9,854 bases of DNA from NCBI GenBank assembly GCA_013152045.1, contig JAADGZ010000191.1, positions 1 to 9,854 on the forward strand, written 5' to 3'. The first letter of the stretch is position 1, and each line of letters starts with the position of its first letter. A program made the position numbers and the translations under genes. Positions 1 to 6,466 of this stretch are shown piece after piece. A model generated the notes under the pieces. The model did not search any database and had not been told where the DNA came from. It saw nothing but the letters and a program-made list of their open reading frames with translations. Source of the DNA: Gammaproteobacteria bacterium (GTDB taxonomy: Bacteria > Pseudomonadota > Gammaproteobacteria > UBA6429 > Thiohalophilaceae).

Positions 1-1201
1 AACTGCTGATCCGTTGACCAATGCACAAGGCCAACTACTGCGCACCACTGCTGACGGTAAACTCATCGTGCCACAGCTTGAAACTGCGGCCCTCCAGGCC
101 GTGGCCAAGGCCGGTGGCGGCCGCTACCGCACCTTTAATAGCAGCGATAGCGACATCAGGAGCCTGCTGGACAATAGCACATCACTGAGTACAGAAAACA
201 ATCTGATCAATAGTGAGATGCAGGGACAGGACTGGAAAGACAGCGGCCCCTGGCTGGCATTGTTGCTGCTGCCGCTGGCAGCACTGGCTTTTCGTCGCGG
301 CTGGCTGTTGAGCCTGGTGTTGCTGGTCGGTGTACTGTCGCCACCACAGCAAGCCATGGCCGCCGACTGGGAAGACCTCTGGCAGCGCCCCGATCAGCAG
401 GCGGCAATAGCCCTGGCGGAAAAGGATTATGCACGTGCCAGCCAGGTGGCGGAGGATCCTTTACAACGCGGCAGCGCCGAGTATAAACGCAAGAATTACG
501 CACAGGCACTGAAGGACTTTTCACGCGCAAGCGGCGTCACAGCTGATTATAACCGGGGCAATACGCTGGCGAAACTTGGTCGCTATAAAGAGGCCATCAC
601 CGCCTACGATACTGCCCTTAAAACTGCACCAGAAATGAAAGATGCGCTAGCCAACAAGGCGGCGGTCGAAGCCCTGCTGCGCCAGCAAAAGAAACAAAAC
701 AAGAAGCAGCAACAAGGGAAAAATCAGCCGAGTAAACAGAACCAGCAGGGTAAGCAGAACCAGCAAGGTAAAAATCAGCAGGGTAAACAGAACCAGCAAG
801 CTAAAAATCAGCAGGGTAAGCAGAACCAGCAAGGTAAAAATCAGCAGGGTAAAGCAAAACAAAAAAACGGCGAGTCCAATAAAAACCAGTTTGCCAAAGC
901 AGCCAAAGCGCTGGAAAAGAAACACACCGGAGAAAAATCCGCTACAGAAAAAGAAGCCGGCCAGAAGCGAAATAAAAGTCGCAACAAAAATGCCGCTAAA
1001 ACACAGGCTGGACAGCAGAAGCCACAGACCAACGGCCAGCCGACACGTGCGGAATCACTCAGTAGCGAGGAACAATTAGCAGCCGAGCAATGGCTACGGC
1101 GTATCCCGGATGACCCTGGCGGTCTGCTGCGGCGCAAGTTCCTTTACCAGTATCAACAACGGGCACAACGCGAGGGCACCGGCAGTCGGCAGCCCTGGTA
1201 A
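1..1201 (+). CDS. batB: BatB/BatC-type fusion, 3' part (VWA end + TPR + Q/K/N-rich tail)
   Basis: The reading frame is open from base 2, with no stop before TAA at 1199-1201, so the gene begins left of the window; the TTG at 14 is internal. The 399 visible residues start with what looks like the end of a von Willebrand factor A domain (about 1-60, including AGGGRYRTF). Two hydrophobic stretches follow (about 84-97 and 101-113, broken by a basic RRGW turn). Two TPR-like helical pairs come next (about 155-230, with YKRKNYAQALKDFSRA and GNTLAKLGRYKEAITAYDTAL), then a long Lys/Gln/Asn-rich low-complexity region (about 230-340). In Bat operons BatB carries VWA plus membrane segments and BatC carries TPR; here both sit in one chain. 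batD follows after 20 nt, so the two are probably co-transcribed. Bat proteins are envelope proteins linked to aerotolerance, but their biochemical role is poorly defined. The fusion reading is fairly secure. The BatB name rests on architecture and context because most of the VWA domain is outside the window. Confidence 0.85.
   Translation, partial: TADPLTNAQGQLLRTTADGKLIVPQLETAALQAVAKAGGGRYRTFNSSDSDIRSLLDNSTSLSTENNLINSEMQGQDWKDSGPWLALLLLPLAALAFRRGWLLSLVLLVGVLSPPQQAMAADWEDLWQRPDQQAAIALAEKDYARASQVAEDPLQRGSAEYKRKNYAQALKDFSRASGVTADYNRGNTLAKLGRYKEAITAYDTALKTAPEMKDALANKAAVEALLRQQKKQNKKQQQGKNQPSKQNQQGKQNQQGKNQQGKQNQQAKNQQGKQNQQGKNQQGKAKQKNGESNKNQFAKAAKALEKKHTGEKSATEKEAGQKRNKSRNKNAAKTQAGQQKPQTNGQPTRAESLSSEEQLAAEQWLRRIPDDPGGLLRRKFLYQYQQRAQREGTGSRQPW
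755..853 (+). repeat. Three tandem 33-bp coding repeats (11-residue QNQQGKNQQGK unit)
   Basis: Three consecutive 33-bp units lie at 755-787, 788-820 and 821-853, each encoding QNQQ(G/A)KNQQGK. A partial 18-bp copy encoding QNQQGK precedes them at 737-754. Each unit is itself made of two related short blocks (QNQQGK and NQQGK), so the array probably grew by slippage or unequal exchange. It sits in the hydrophilic linker after the TPR repeats of the BatB/BatC fusion. Because 33 is a multiple of three, changes in copy number keep the frame. Confidence 0.9.
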
Positions 1202-1221
1202 TCAGAAAAGGAGAACATGAA

Positions 1222-3126
1222 ATGAAATCCAGGTCACACACTTCAAAGCAGGTGCACCACTTTCGGGCACTTTGCCAGGCCTTCCTGCTGGCGCTGCTGC
1301 TGGTGGTCGGCCCGGTCGAGGCGGCCGTGCGCGCCACTCTCGACCGTGGTACGGTCTATGCGGGTGACACTTTTACCCTGACCATTGAAAGCGATGGCCT
1401 ACAATCGGGGCTGCAGCCGGATCTCACACCACTGGAAAAAAACTTCGATGTGCTGGGTACCAGCACCAGTACCCAGGTGAGAATTATTAACGGCCGGCGC
1501 TCCGACAAAACCCGGTGGCAGGTGCAGCTTCAGCCGCGTCACACCGGTCAGTTACGTATCCCACCTCTCAGTGTTGGCGGGCAACAGACTGCACCACTTC
1601 AGCTGAAAATCAGTAAGGCACCACAACAGGCAACAACGCAGGCTGGGCAGCACGTATTCGTCGAGGCTGAGATCAACTCTGCCGGCAAGCAAACCTATGT
1701 GCAGCAACAGATCCCCTACACCGTTCGCCTTTACTACGATGGGCGTCTGCAGGAGGGCGAACTCAGTGCGCCGAAACTAGAAAATGCCATCATTGAGCAA
1801 CTAGGTGAAGACAAAAGCTACACCGCTGAGCGCAACGGTCAGCAGTACAATGTTGTCGAACGCCAGTACGTTATCTCGCCGGAAAAAAGTGGTTCCTTGC
1901 GTATTGCACCAGCCACCTTTACAGGTAGCATTATAGTTCCACAGCCACGCAAACAGAGCCGTCGACGTAGCCGCCTGATGGAAGAATTTCTTGGCAATAG
2001 CCCATTTGCCAACGATCCCTTTTTCCGCAACAGCCTGCTCAACGATAGCTTTCTCAGCAACAGCCCGTTTGGTGGTTCCACCAAACCCATCACTGCCCGC
2101 AGCCGCTCTATCAATATGAATATCAAACCCCGGCCTGTGACGGTCGGTCGCAACTGGTTGCCAGCCGAAGCGGTGACCCTGGATGACAGCTGGACTCAAA
2201 AGCCACCACGGTTCAGAGTCGGTGAGCCGGTCTCACGCACCATTACCATAGAGACCAAAGGATTGTCCGGCTCGCAGATTCCCGAACTGGCTATCGCAAC
2301 CCCGGCCAATACCCGGCTGTACCCGGAAACACCGAAACAGGAAAGCCGTACCGACGGCAAGACCATTTACGGTGTTCGCACGCAAACTCTGACCTACATT
2401 CCGGGCACGCAGGGGACACTCAACGTACCGGCGCTCACCATCGACTGGTGGGACACGCGCCGCAACAAGGCAGCCAGCACTATCCTGCCTGCTTTACAGT
2501 TCAAGGTACTGCCCGGTGCAGCCGGTACGGGGAACGAAGTGAAAGCTGCCCCTCGCAGTCCCGCTGCGCAGCAAAGCCCAGCGGCCAGCCCGGCAAACAA
2601 AGCGACACAAGCTAACAAAGAATCTGGGCTCCCCGAGACGATATTTGCAACAATCAAAACGAATGAGTCATGGTTGTTCACAGGCGGCGGGTTATTGCTC
2701 ATCCTGGTTCTGCTGGGGTTGATGGTCCGACGCACAAAACAGCGCCGCCAGGTCAGTGCACCAGGCACGGTAAAACAAACACAACAACCCACACAACAGA
2801 TCAGGCCGAATCAGAAATCAGCCTTGCGCGCCCTGCAAAAAGCCTGCACCGCCAATGATCGGCATGCCGCCGTCGCAGCTCTGCTGAGCCTCGGTCATGC
2901 GCACTGGCCCGACGCGCCACCGCGCAGCCTCAACGCTCTGGCGGCACGCATTGAAAATGGACAGACACAACTCGGAGAACTGGATCGCAGCCTCTACGCT
3001 GCCGATACCAGCAACTGGAATGGTGCGGCGCTATGGGATGAATTCAGACACGGCCTGCAGGAGAAAAAGATGACCAGGATAAACCAGGATGACGGTCTCA
3101 ACCCACTTTATCCACAGCACCATTAG
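1222..3126 (+). CDS. batD: BatD-family protein
   Basis: This 634-residue protein has the BatD (oxygen tolerance) layout. A signal peptide occupies about 1-34, with a long leucine-rich core FLLALLLVVG and an AxA-like end. A large beta-rich periplasmic region follows, opening with RATLDRGTVYAGDTFTLTI, typical of the immunoglobulin-like BatD domains. A single membrane helix lies at about 484-502 (WLFTGGGLLLILVLLGLMV), then RR and a polar linker, and a helical cytoplasmic tail at about 532-625. The ATG at 1222 has AGGAG (1209-1213) at 8-nt spacing; an ATG at 1217 is out of frame and stops after two codons. It lies 20 nt after the BatB/BatC gene, so it belongs to the same operon. The periplasmic part contains an unusual Asn/Phe/Ser-rich stretch (about 255-288, NSPF repeated). 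BatD is thought to work with the BatA/BatB membrane proteins; the molecular function is not settled. Confidence 0.88.
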   Translation: MKSRSHTSKQVHHFRALCQAFLLALLLVVGPVEAAVRATLDRGTVYAGDTFTLTIESDGLQSGLQPDLTPLEKNFDVLGTSTSTQVRIINGRRSDKTRWQVQLQPRHTGQLRIPPLSVGGQQTAPLQLKISKAPQQATTQAGQHVFVEAEINSAGKQTYVQQQIPYTVRLYYDGRLQEGELSAPKLENAIIEQLGEDKSYTAERNGQQYNVVERQYVISPEKSGSLRIAPATFTGSIIVPQPRKQSRRRSRLMEEFLGNSPFANDPFFRNSLLNDSFLSNSPFGGSTKPITARSRSINMNIKPRPVTVGRNWLPAEAVTLDDSWTQKPPRFRVGEPVSRTITIETKGLSGSQIPELAIATPANTRLYPETPKQESRTDGKTIYGVRTQTLTYIPGTQGTLNVPALTIDWWDTRRNKAASTILPALQFKVLPGAAGTGNEVKAAPRSPAAQQSPAASPANKATQANKESGLPETIFATIKTNESWLFTGGGLLLILVLLGLMVRRTKQRRQVSAPGTVKQTQQPTQQIRPNQKSALRALQKACTANDRHAAVAALLSLGHAHWPDAPPRSLNALAARIENGQTQLGELDRSLYAADTSNWNGAALWDEFRHGLQEKKMTRINQDDGLNPLYPQHH

Positions 3127-3146
3127 CCCATAAATGTGGAAAGTAT

Positions 3147-3172
3147 TGCACGGGATCCATGGATCCCGTGCA
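3147..3172. terminator. Perfect 26-bp palindrome between convergent genes, probable bidirectional terminator
   Basis: The arm TGCACGGGATCCA is followed immediately by its exact reverse complement (centre between 3159 and 3160). In RNA this gives a stem of about 11 bp with a CATG loop on either strand. It sits between the batD stop (3126) and the sodB stop (3180), exactly where transcripts from both sides should end. A strong U tract is missing on both sides (ATTTAG on the plus side, AATACTTT on the minus side), so intrinsic termination may be weak; a protein-binding site is the alternative. Confidence 0.6.
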
Positions 3173-3179
3173 CGGTCAT

Positions 3180-3761
3180 TTAGCCAAGTTGCCCGGCGAC
3201 GAAATCCCAGTTGATCAGGTTCCAGAAGGACTCAACGTATTTGGGCCGGGCGTTACGGTAATCAATATAGTAGGCGTGTTCCCACACATCGCAGGTCATA
3301 AGCGGGGTCACGCCGTCCACCATCGGGTTGCCGGCATTGCTGGTATTGGCAATACCGATGCTGCCGTCGGCCTTCTTTACCAGCCATGTCCAGCCGGAAC
3401 CGAAGTTGGTCACGGCGGAAGTGGAGAATTTTTTCTTGAAGGCGTCGAAGGAACCGAAGGCACTGTCGATGGCTGCGGCCAGGGCACCGGACGGTGCACC
3501 GCCACCGTTGGGGCTAAGGCAGTTCCAGTAGAAGCTATGGTTCCAGACCTGGGCAGCATTGTTGAACAGGCCACCGGCCGGGGCCTTCCTGATAATGCCC
3601 TCTAGCGTGCTATTCTCAAATTCGGTGCCGACAATCAGTTTGTTGAGATTGGCAACGTAGGTAGCGTGGTGCTTGCCATAGTGATACTCCAGCGTCTCGG
3701 TGGAGATGTGGGGTTCAAGGGCATTTTTCGCATAGGGCAGTTCCGGTAGTTTATGTTCCAT
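3180..3761 (-). CDS. sodB: Iron superoxide dismutase SodB
   Basis: The 193-residue protein dismutes superoxide to hydrogen peroxide and oxygen in the cytoplasm; length and sequence match E. coli-type SodB along the whole chain. Metal ligands are all present: H27 (EYHYGKHH), H75 ([11 protein letters not shown]), D158 and H162 ([16 protein letters not shown]). The Gln in AAQVWNH (Q71) and the absence of the Mn-type Gln near residue 143 (TSNAGNP instead) point to the Fe type. The start is taken as ATG at 3761: AGGAA lies 5 nt upstream. A TTG directly before it (3764) would leave only about 2 nt and add one residue. There is no signal peptide. It is convergent with batD, and 188 nt separate it from the upstream DUF3096-like gene, so it probably has its own promoter. 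Oxidative-stress function fits the neighbouring Bat operon, although the two are transcribed separately. Confidence 0.97.
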   Translation of the reverse strand: MEHKLPELPYAKNALEPHISTETLEYHYGKHHATYVANLNKLIVGTEFENSTLEGIIRKAPAGGLFNNAAQVWNHSFYWNCLSPNGGGAPSGALAAAIDSAFGSFDAFKKKFSTSAVTNFGSGWTWLVKKADGSIGIANTSNAGNPMVDGVTPLMTCDVWEHAYYIDYRNARPKYVESFWNLINWDFVAGQLG

Positions 3762-3798
3762 CAAGGTTCCTTTCCTTTACAGTTGGTATGAGGCTGGT

Positions 3799-3810
3799 CG
3801 GGCTAGCCCG
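3799..3810. promoter_or_regulatory. 12-bp perfect palindrome in the sodB leader
   Basis: CGGGCTAGCCCG is self-complementary and lies 38 nt upstream of the sodB ATG. It could be an operator half-site pair or a small RNA hairpin. It does not resemble an AT-rich Fur box. The function is unknown, and chance occurrence cannot be excluded. Confidence 0.25.
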
Positions 3811-3897
3811 TGTTGTGTATTCCAGACATTGGGTCGTTTACAAGGTCAATATTCCACGTCCGATCGGGGGACAGGAATAAGCGTGTCGCTGTGAAAT

Positions 3898-3926
3898 ATT
3901 AGAACACCATGAGAACTCGACTTCAA
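3898..3926 (-). promoter_or_regulatory. Candidate sigma-70 promoter for sodB
   Basis: Read on the minus strand, TTGAAG (3921-3926) is followed after exactly 17 nt by TCTAAT (3898-3903). The match to TTGACA/TATAAT is 4/6 and 5/6. It lies between the DUF3096-like stop and sodB, and would give an untranslated leader of about 130 nt. This is inferred from motif and position only. Confidence 0.4.
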
Positions 3927-3933
3927 GCCGAGT
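3915..3933 (-). terminator. Weak hairpin after the DUF3096-like gene
   Basis: On the minus strand ACTCG pairs with CGAGT across a short interior (plus a G-U pair), 16 nt past the stop codon of the small membrane protein gene. No clear U run follows, so this is at best a weak terminator or attenuator of the cardiolipin synthase transcript. It overlaps the proposed -35 box of sodB. Confidence 0.22.
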
Positions 3934-3949
3934 CGTCTATCGTTTCTTG

Positions 3950-4102
3950 TCAGACCAGCACCAGGGGCACGAGGCCCACCAACCCAAACAGGATCAGGTA
4001 AAAGGCGACAATATAATTCAATAACTTTGGCCATACCAGGATGGCGATACCTGAAAGCAGCGATATCAGTGGTGGGCCAAGCAAAAAAAAGTTCATACTC
4101 AT
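3950..4102 (-). CDS. Small DUF3096-like membrane protein (50 aa)
   Basis: The translation begins MSMNFFLLGPPLISLLSGIA and continues with a pattern close to what I recall for DUF3096: a first hydrophobic helix ending in (I/V)xxPKLLNYIVAxYLILFG, then a second helix to the stop. Two membrane helices at about 4-23 and 29-49 are separated by WPKLLN. AGGAG (4110-4114) stands 7 nt before the ATG at 4102, which supports it as a real gene although it is short. It starts 16 nt after the cardiolipin synthase stop codon, so it is most likely the last gene of that operon. The family function is unknown. A run of eight T (minus strand) covers codons 5-7. A longer 62-codon ORF overlapping it in another frame has no such support. 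Confidence 0.82.
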   Translation of the reverse strand: MSMNFFLLGPPLISLLSGIAILVWPKLLNYIVAFYLILFGLVGLVPLVLV

Positions 4103-4118
4103 TGCAATACTCCTGTAG

Positions 4119-5564
4119 TTAAAGCAGTGGACTCAACAACTTTATAATGTTCTGCATAATTCTCTGATAGCACGGGCGTTGTTGCCACTGTGCCAGCAGC
4201 AGTCGGTCTGAATGTTTACGGTACCAGTTTTGTTGCCGTCGCAGTGACGCTGCAAACTCGTCATCATAAATAATCATATTGATTTCGAAATTGAGCGCAA
4301 ACGAGCGGATGTCAAAGTTACTCGAACCCAGAAAGGCCAGCGAATTGTCAATTGTCATGCTCTTCGCATGTAATAACCCCTTGTTAAACAGATAGATAGT
4401 GACACCACTTTTTAACAACCGCTCGTAATAACCCCGGGCGGCATTCCCCACCAGTATCTGGTCGGAATGCAACGGTACAATCAACTCGACCACAACACCT
4501 CGCAGTGCGACGGTTTCCATGGCTTCCAGGAAGACTTCGTCCGGTACAAAATAAGGTGTTGTAATTGTGACCTTGCGTCGCGTTGCATGCAACGCAGCCA
4601 CGGCCAGACGTTGGTAATTTTCTGTAGAAAACAACGGACCACTCGGCAGGGTTTGTACGGCAACACCCCCCTTAACCGGACAATTACCGTCAGGAAATAT
4701 GTCGGCTCCATCCAGCAATTCATCGCTTTCTGCAAACCAGTCGCCTACAAACACGGCCTGTAATTCAAGCACTACTGGACCAGTTAGCCGCACCATCAGG
4801 TCGTACCATTGCAAATTCCGGCGTCCATAACCGGCATTGACGATATTTTGTGATCCGGTGTAGGCGACCCGTCCGTCGATAACAAGAATCTTGCGATGAT
4901 TGCGCAAGTCAATACGCGAAACCCAGGCACGTAACAAACTGACAGGCAATGCCGGGTATAGTTTGACCCCCGTCGCGATCAATCGCCGTGATAGCTTTTT
5001 CAAAAATTGCCTGGAACCCTGTGCATCGACCAACAACCGACACTCGACACCTCGCGACACCGCACGTTCAAGCGCTGCTATGATGCGTTGCCCTGTCTCA
5101 TCCACAGCAAAGATATAGACCAGTAAATGCACATGATCTTGTGCGGCATCAATATCCTCAACCAGCCGTTCAATCACCGTTTCGGTCTCGGCCAGCAATG
5201 TTGCTTTGTTGCCGGACATAATGGGCATATAGCCCAACCGTTCGGCCAGTATAACCGTCGGCAGAAATTCCTGATCCACCATCGAGGAGATATTTTCCCT
5301 GTGGGGCATGTACCGTCTGTGTACAACTTCCAGTCTTGTCAGTAGCGCCTTGCGTTTCATCAATCGGCGGTGCGGCAACCGGTTCTCGCCAATAAACAGG
5401 TATAACAGTAACCCCGGCCAGGGCAGAAAAAAGATGACTAGCAGCCAGGTCATCGCCGCGCGTGGTGGGTGACGTTCGATCACAAGGCCCAACATGACCA
5501 GTCTTACCAGCCATTCACTGATATAGTACAGTAATGACCAGGATGGAATAAATTCATTGCTCAT
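4119..5564 (-). CDS. Cardiolipin synthase-type phospholipase D (Cls family)
   Basis: The 481-residue length fits bacterial cardiolipin synthases, which join two phosphatidylglycerol molecules (or related donors) at the inner membrane. The N-terminus has two membrane helices (about 10-29 and 38-58), with the PLDc_N-like segment LPWPGLLLYLFIGENRLPHRR. Two catalytic HKD motifs follow: H223-x-K225-x4-D230 with GSQN after it, and H399-x-K401-x4-D406 with GSSNFDIRSF after it. Both are intact, so the enzyme should be active. The ATG at 5564 has no clear Shine-Dalgarno sequence and lies 15 nt after the stop of the upstream gene, suggesting translational coupling. The DUF3096-like gene follows after 16 nt. 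Which Cls class (ClsA, B or C) it belongs to is uncertain; the N-terminal helices fit ClsA-like enzymes best. Other PLD-type phosphatidyltransferase activities are possible. Confidence 0.93.
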   Translation of the reverse strand: MSNEFIPSWSLLYYISEWLVRLVMLGLVIERHPPRAAMTWLLVIFFLPWPGLLLYLFIGENRLPHRRLMKRKALLTRLEVVHRRYMPHRENISSMVDQEFLPTVILAERLGYMPIMSGNKATLLAETETVIERLVEDIDAAQDHVHLLVYIFAVDETGQRIIAALERAVSRGVECRLLVDAQGSRQFLKKLSRRLIATGVKLYPALPVSLLRAWVSRIDLRNHRKILVIDGRVAYTGSQNIVNAGYGRRNLQWYDLMVRLTGPVVLELQAVFVGDWFAESDELLDGADIFPDGNCPVKGGVAVQTLPSGPLFSTENYQRLAVAALHATRRKVTITTPYFVPDEVFLEAMETVALRGVVVELIVPLHSDQILVGNAARGYYERLLKSGVTIYLFNKGLLHAKSMTIDNSLAFLGSSNFDIRSFALNFEINMIIYDDEFAASLRRQQNWYRKHSDRLLLAQWQQRPCYQRIMQNIIKLLSPLL

Positions 5565-5579
5565 CGCTGTGGTGGCTGC

Positions 5580-6179
5580 TTATTCACTGCGAAGCGCCTT
5601 CCGCAACTGCCTCAGTTTCTCCTGGTACACCCCAACATCGCCATAATCAGCGAAGTTCTCTGTTCGATAATGTGGATTGGGAGTACGACGTGCATGTTTA
5701 ATCGGGCACCAGTATTGCTCAGTTCTTGCAATGACCTCACGAACGTATTCGATAAGACCGTTACCGTAACCGCAGTACATGCAATTAAATTTCTCAATTG
5801 CATTCAGATAGGCGAGATGTTGACGGTCTATCACCAGATAATCCGCACGCTTCACCAGAGGAATACCATAAACACGGAAACAGATCTGCTGATAGAAAAA
5901 AATCGCCAGATCCAGCAACAGAAGTGGAAACATAACACCGTAAATCACAGGTACTGTCAGCAGATGCAGCAGTCTGGCATTGCGCAGATAAATCCAGATT
6001 CCGGTGCGGTAACGTCGATTAAATCGATGGACGCCCTCATCAAAGATAACCCTGCCTTTTTTTAGCGTGTATCTAAATTCGGCACGTTTCTCGAGAATTA
6101 GCTGATCAAATTCCTGCTCGAGCTGAAGCTGAAGTTTGTGTATGTGGCCCAGTATTTCATCAATTTTATGTCGCGGCAT
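5580..6179 (-). CDS. Conserved membrane-anchored protein with Cys cluster, function unknown
   Basis: The 199-residue protein begins with a helical, probably coiled-coil region (about 1-48, charged and rich in Leu/Gln/Glu). A hydrophobic segment follows (about 70-98, LLHLLTVPVIYGVMFPLLLLDLAIFF). The C-terminal soluble part carries FNCMYCGYGNG (C133, C136) and EQYWCPIKHARR (C158, H162), which together could bind a metal ion in a zinc-ribbon or rubredoxin-like manner. I recall similar proteins of about 200 residues with this Cys pattern annotated as hypothetical in other bacteria, but I know no function. The start at 6179 is well supported: AGGAGG (6188-6193) with 8-nt spacing. It is the first gene of the cassette, 15 nt before cardiolipin synthase, so a role at the membrane or in phospholipid handling is an inference from context. 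Confidence 0.85.
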   Translation of the reverse strand: MPRHKIDEILGHIHKLQLQLEQEFDQLILEKRAEFRYTLKKGRVIFDEGVHRFNRRYRTGIWIYLRNARLLHLLTVPVIYGVMFPLLLLDLAIFFYQQICFRVYGIPLVKRADYLVIDRQHLAYLNAIEKFNCMYCGYGNGLIEYVREVIARTEQYWCPIKHARRTPNPHYRTENFADYGDVGVYQEKLRQLRKALRSE

Positions 6180-6339
6180 GTTTAACGCCTCCTGCCAGAT
6201 TTTCTGTGTTGACGGATTCCATCACATCCCCATCAGAGTTGTTCTATGGACAGTAATAAAGTGACGCACTATATTCTGCGATGGATTTTTTGATTATTCC
6301 ATTCATCACTGAACCTTATCTGTTTAAGAATGAATTTGT

Positions 6340-6369
6340 GTGACAAACACCTCACTGTGGCATTATAGC
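6340..6369 (+). promoter_or_regulatory. Candidate promoter for the APC permease
   Basis: GTGACA (6340-6345, 5/6 to TTGACA) and TATAGC (6364-6369, 4/6 to TATAAT) are spaced by 18 nt. A start point near 6376 would give a leader of about 90 nt before the ATG at 6467. This is motif-based inference only. Confidence 0.35.
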
Positions 6370-6388
6370 GAGCACACGCGGTTTGAAC

Positions 6389-6409
6389 AGGGGCAGGATG
6401 CAAGCCCCT
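6389..6409 (+). other. GC-rich hairpin in the permease leader
   Basis: AGGGGC (6389-6394) and GCCCCT (6404-6409) form a 6-bp stem with a 9-nt loop. It is placed between the candidate promoter and the permease start, and it stands out in an AT-rich region. It might be a leader RNA structure or a single REP-like element; I do not recognise a known riboswitch. Confidence 0.35.
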
Positions 6410-6466
6410 ACCCCGTCTTTGTTCTACAAATGAAAACAGGCAACAAACTAAAGAGCAACGCCAACA

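Larger units (their letters stand above)
6180..6466. other. Divergent intergenic region
   Basis: These 287 nt separate the minus-strand cassette from the plus-strand permease. They hold the strong AGGAGG site of the minus-strand gene (6188-6193), a possible minus-strand -10 element TATAGT (6268-6273, no good -35), a plus-strand promoter candidate (6340-6369) and a short hairpin (6389-6409). I see no convincing gene; an ORF reading through from 6340 overlaps the permease out of frame and has no start signal. Confidence 0.6.

Noticed and set aside
647..925. Leucine/phenylalanine-rich minus-strand ORF resembling a membrane protein
   Set aside because: It is the reverse complement of the Gln/Lys/Asn repeat region, which automatically yields Leu/Phe/Val codons.
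3159..3605. 148-codon plus-strand ORF across the sodB region
   Set aside because: It is antisense to an intact, highly conserved sodB and its protein shows no family features.
3846..4034. 62-codon minus-strand ORF between sodB and cardiolipin synthase
   Set aside because: It overlaps the DUF3096-like gene in another frame; that gene has a good ribosome site and membrane-protein character, while this one has neither.
4083..4090. Run of eight A (T on the coding strand) near the start of the DUF3096-like gene as a phase-variation tract
   Set aside because: Eight bases is short for phase variation, and Phe/Leu codons in a membrane protein explain it.
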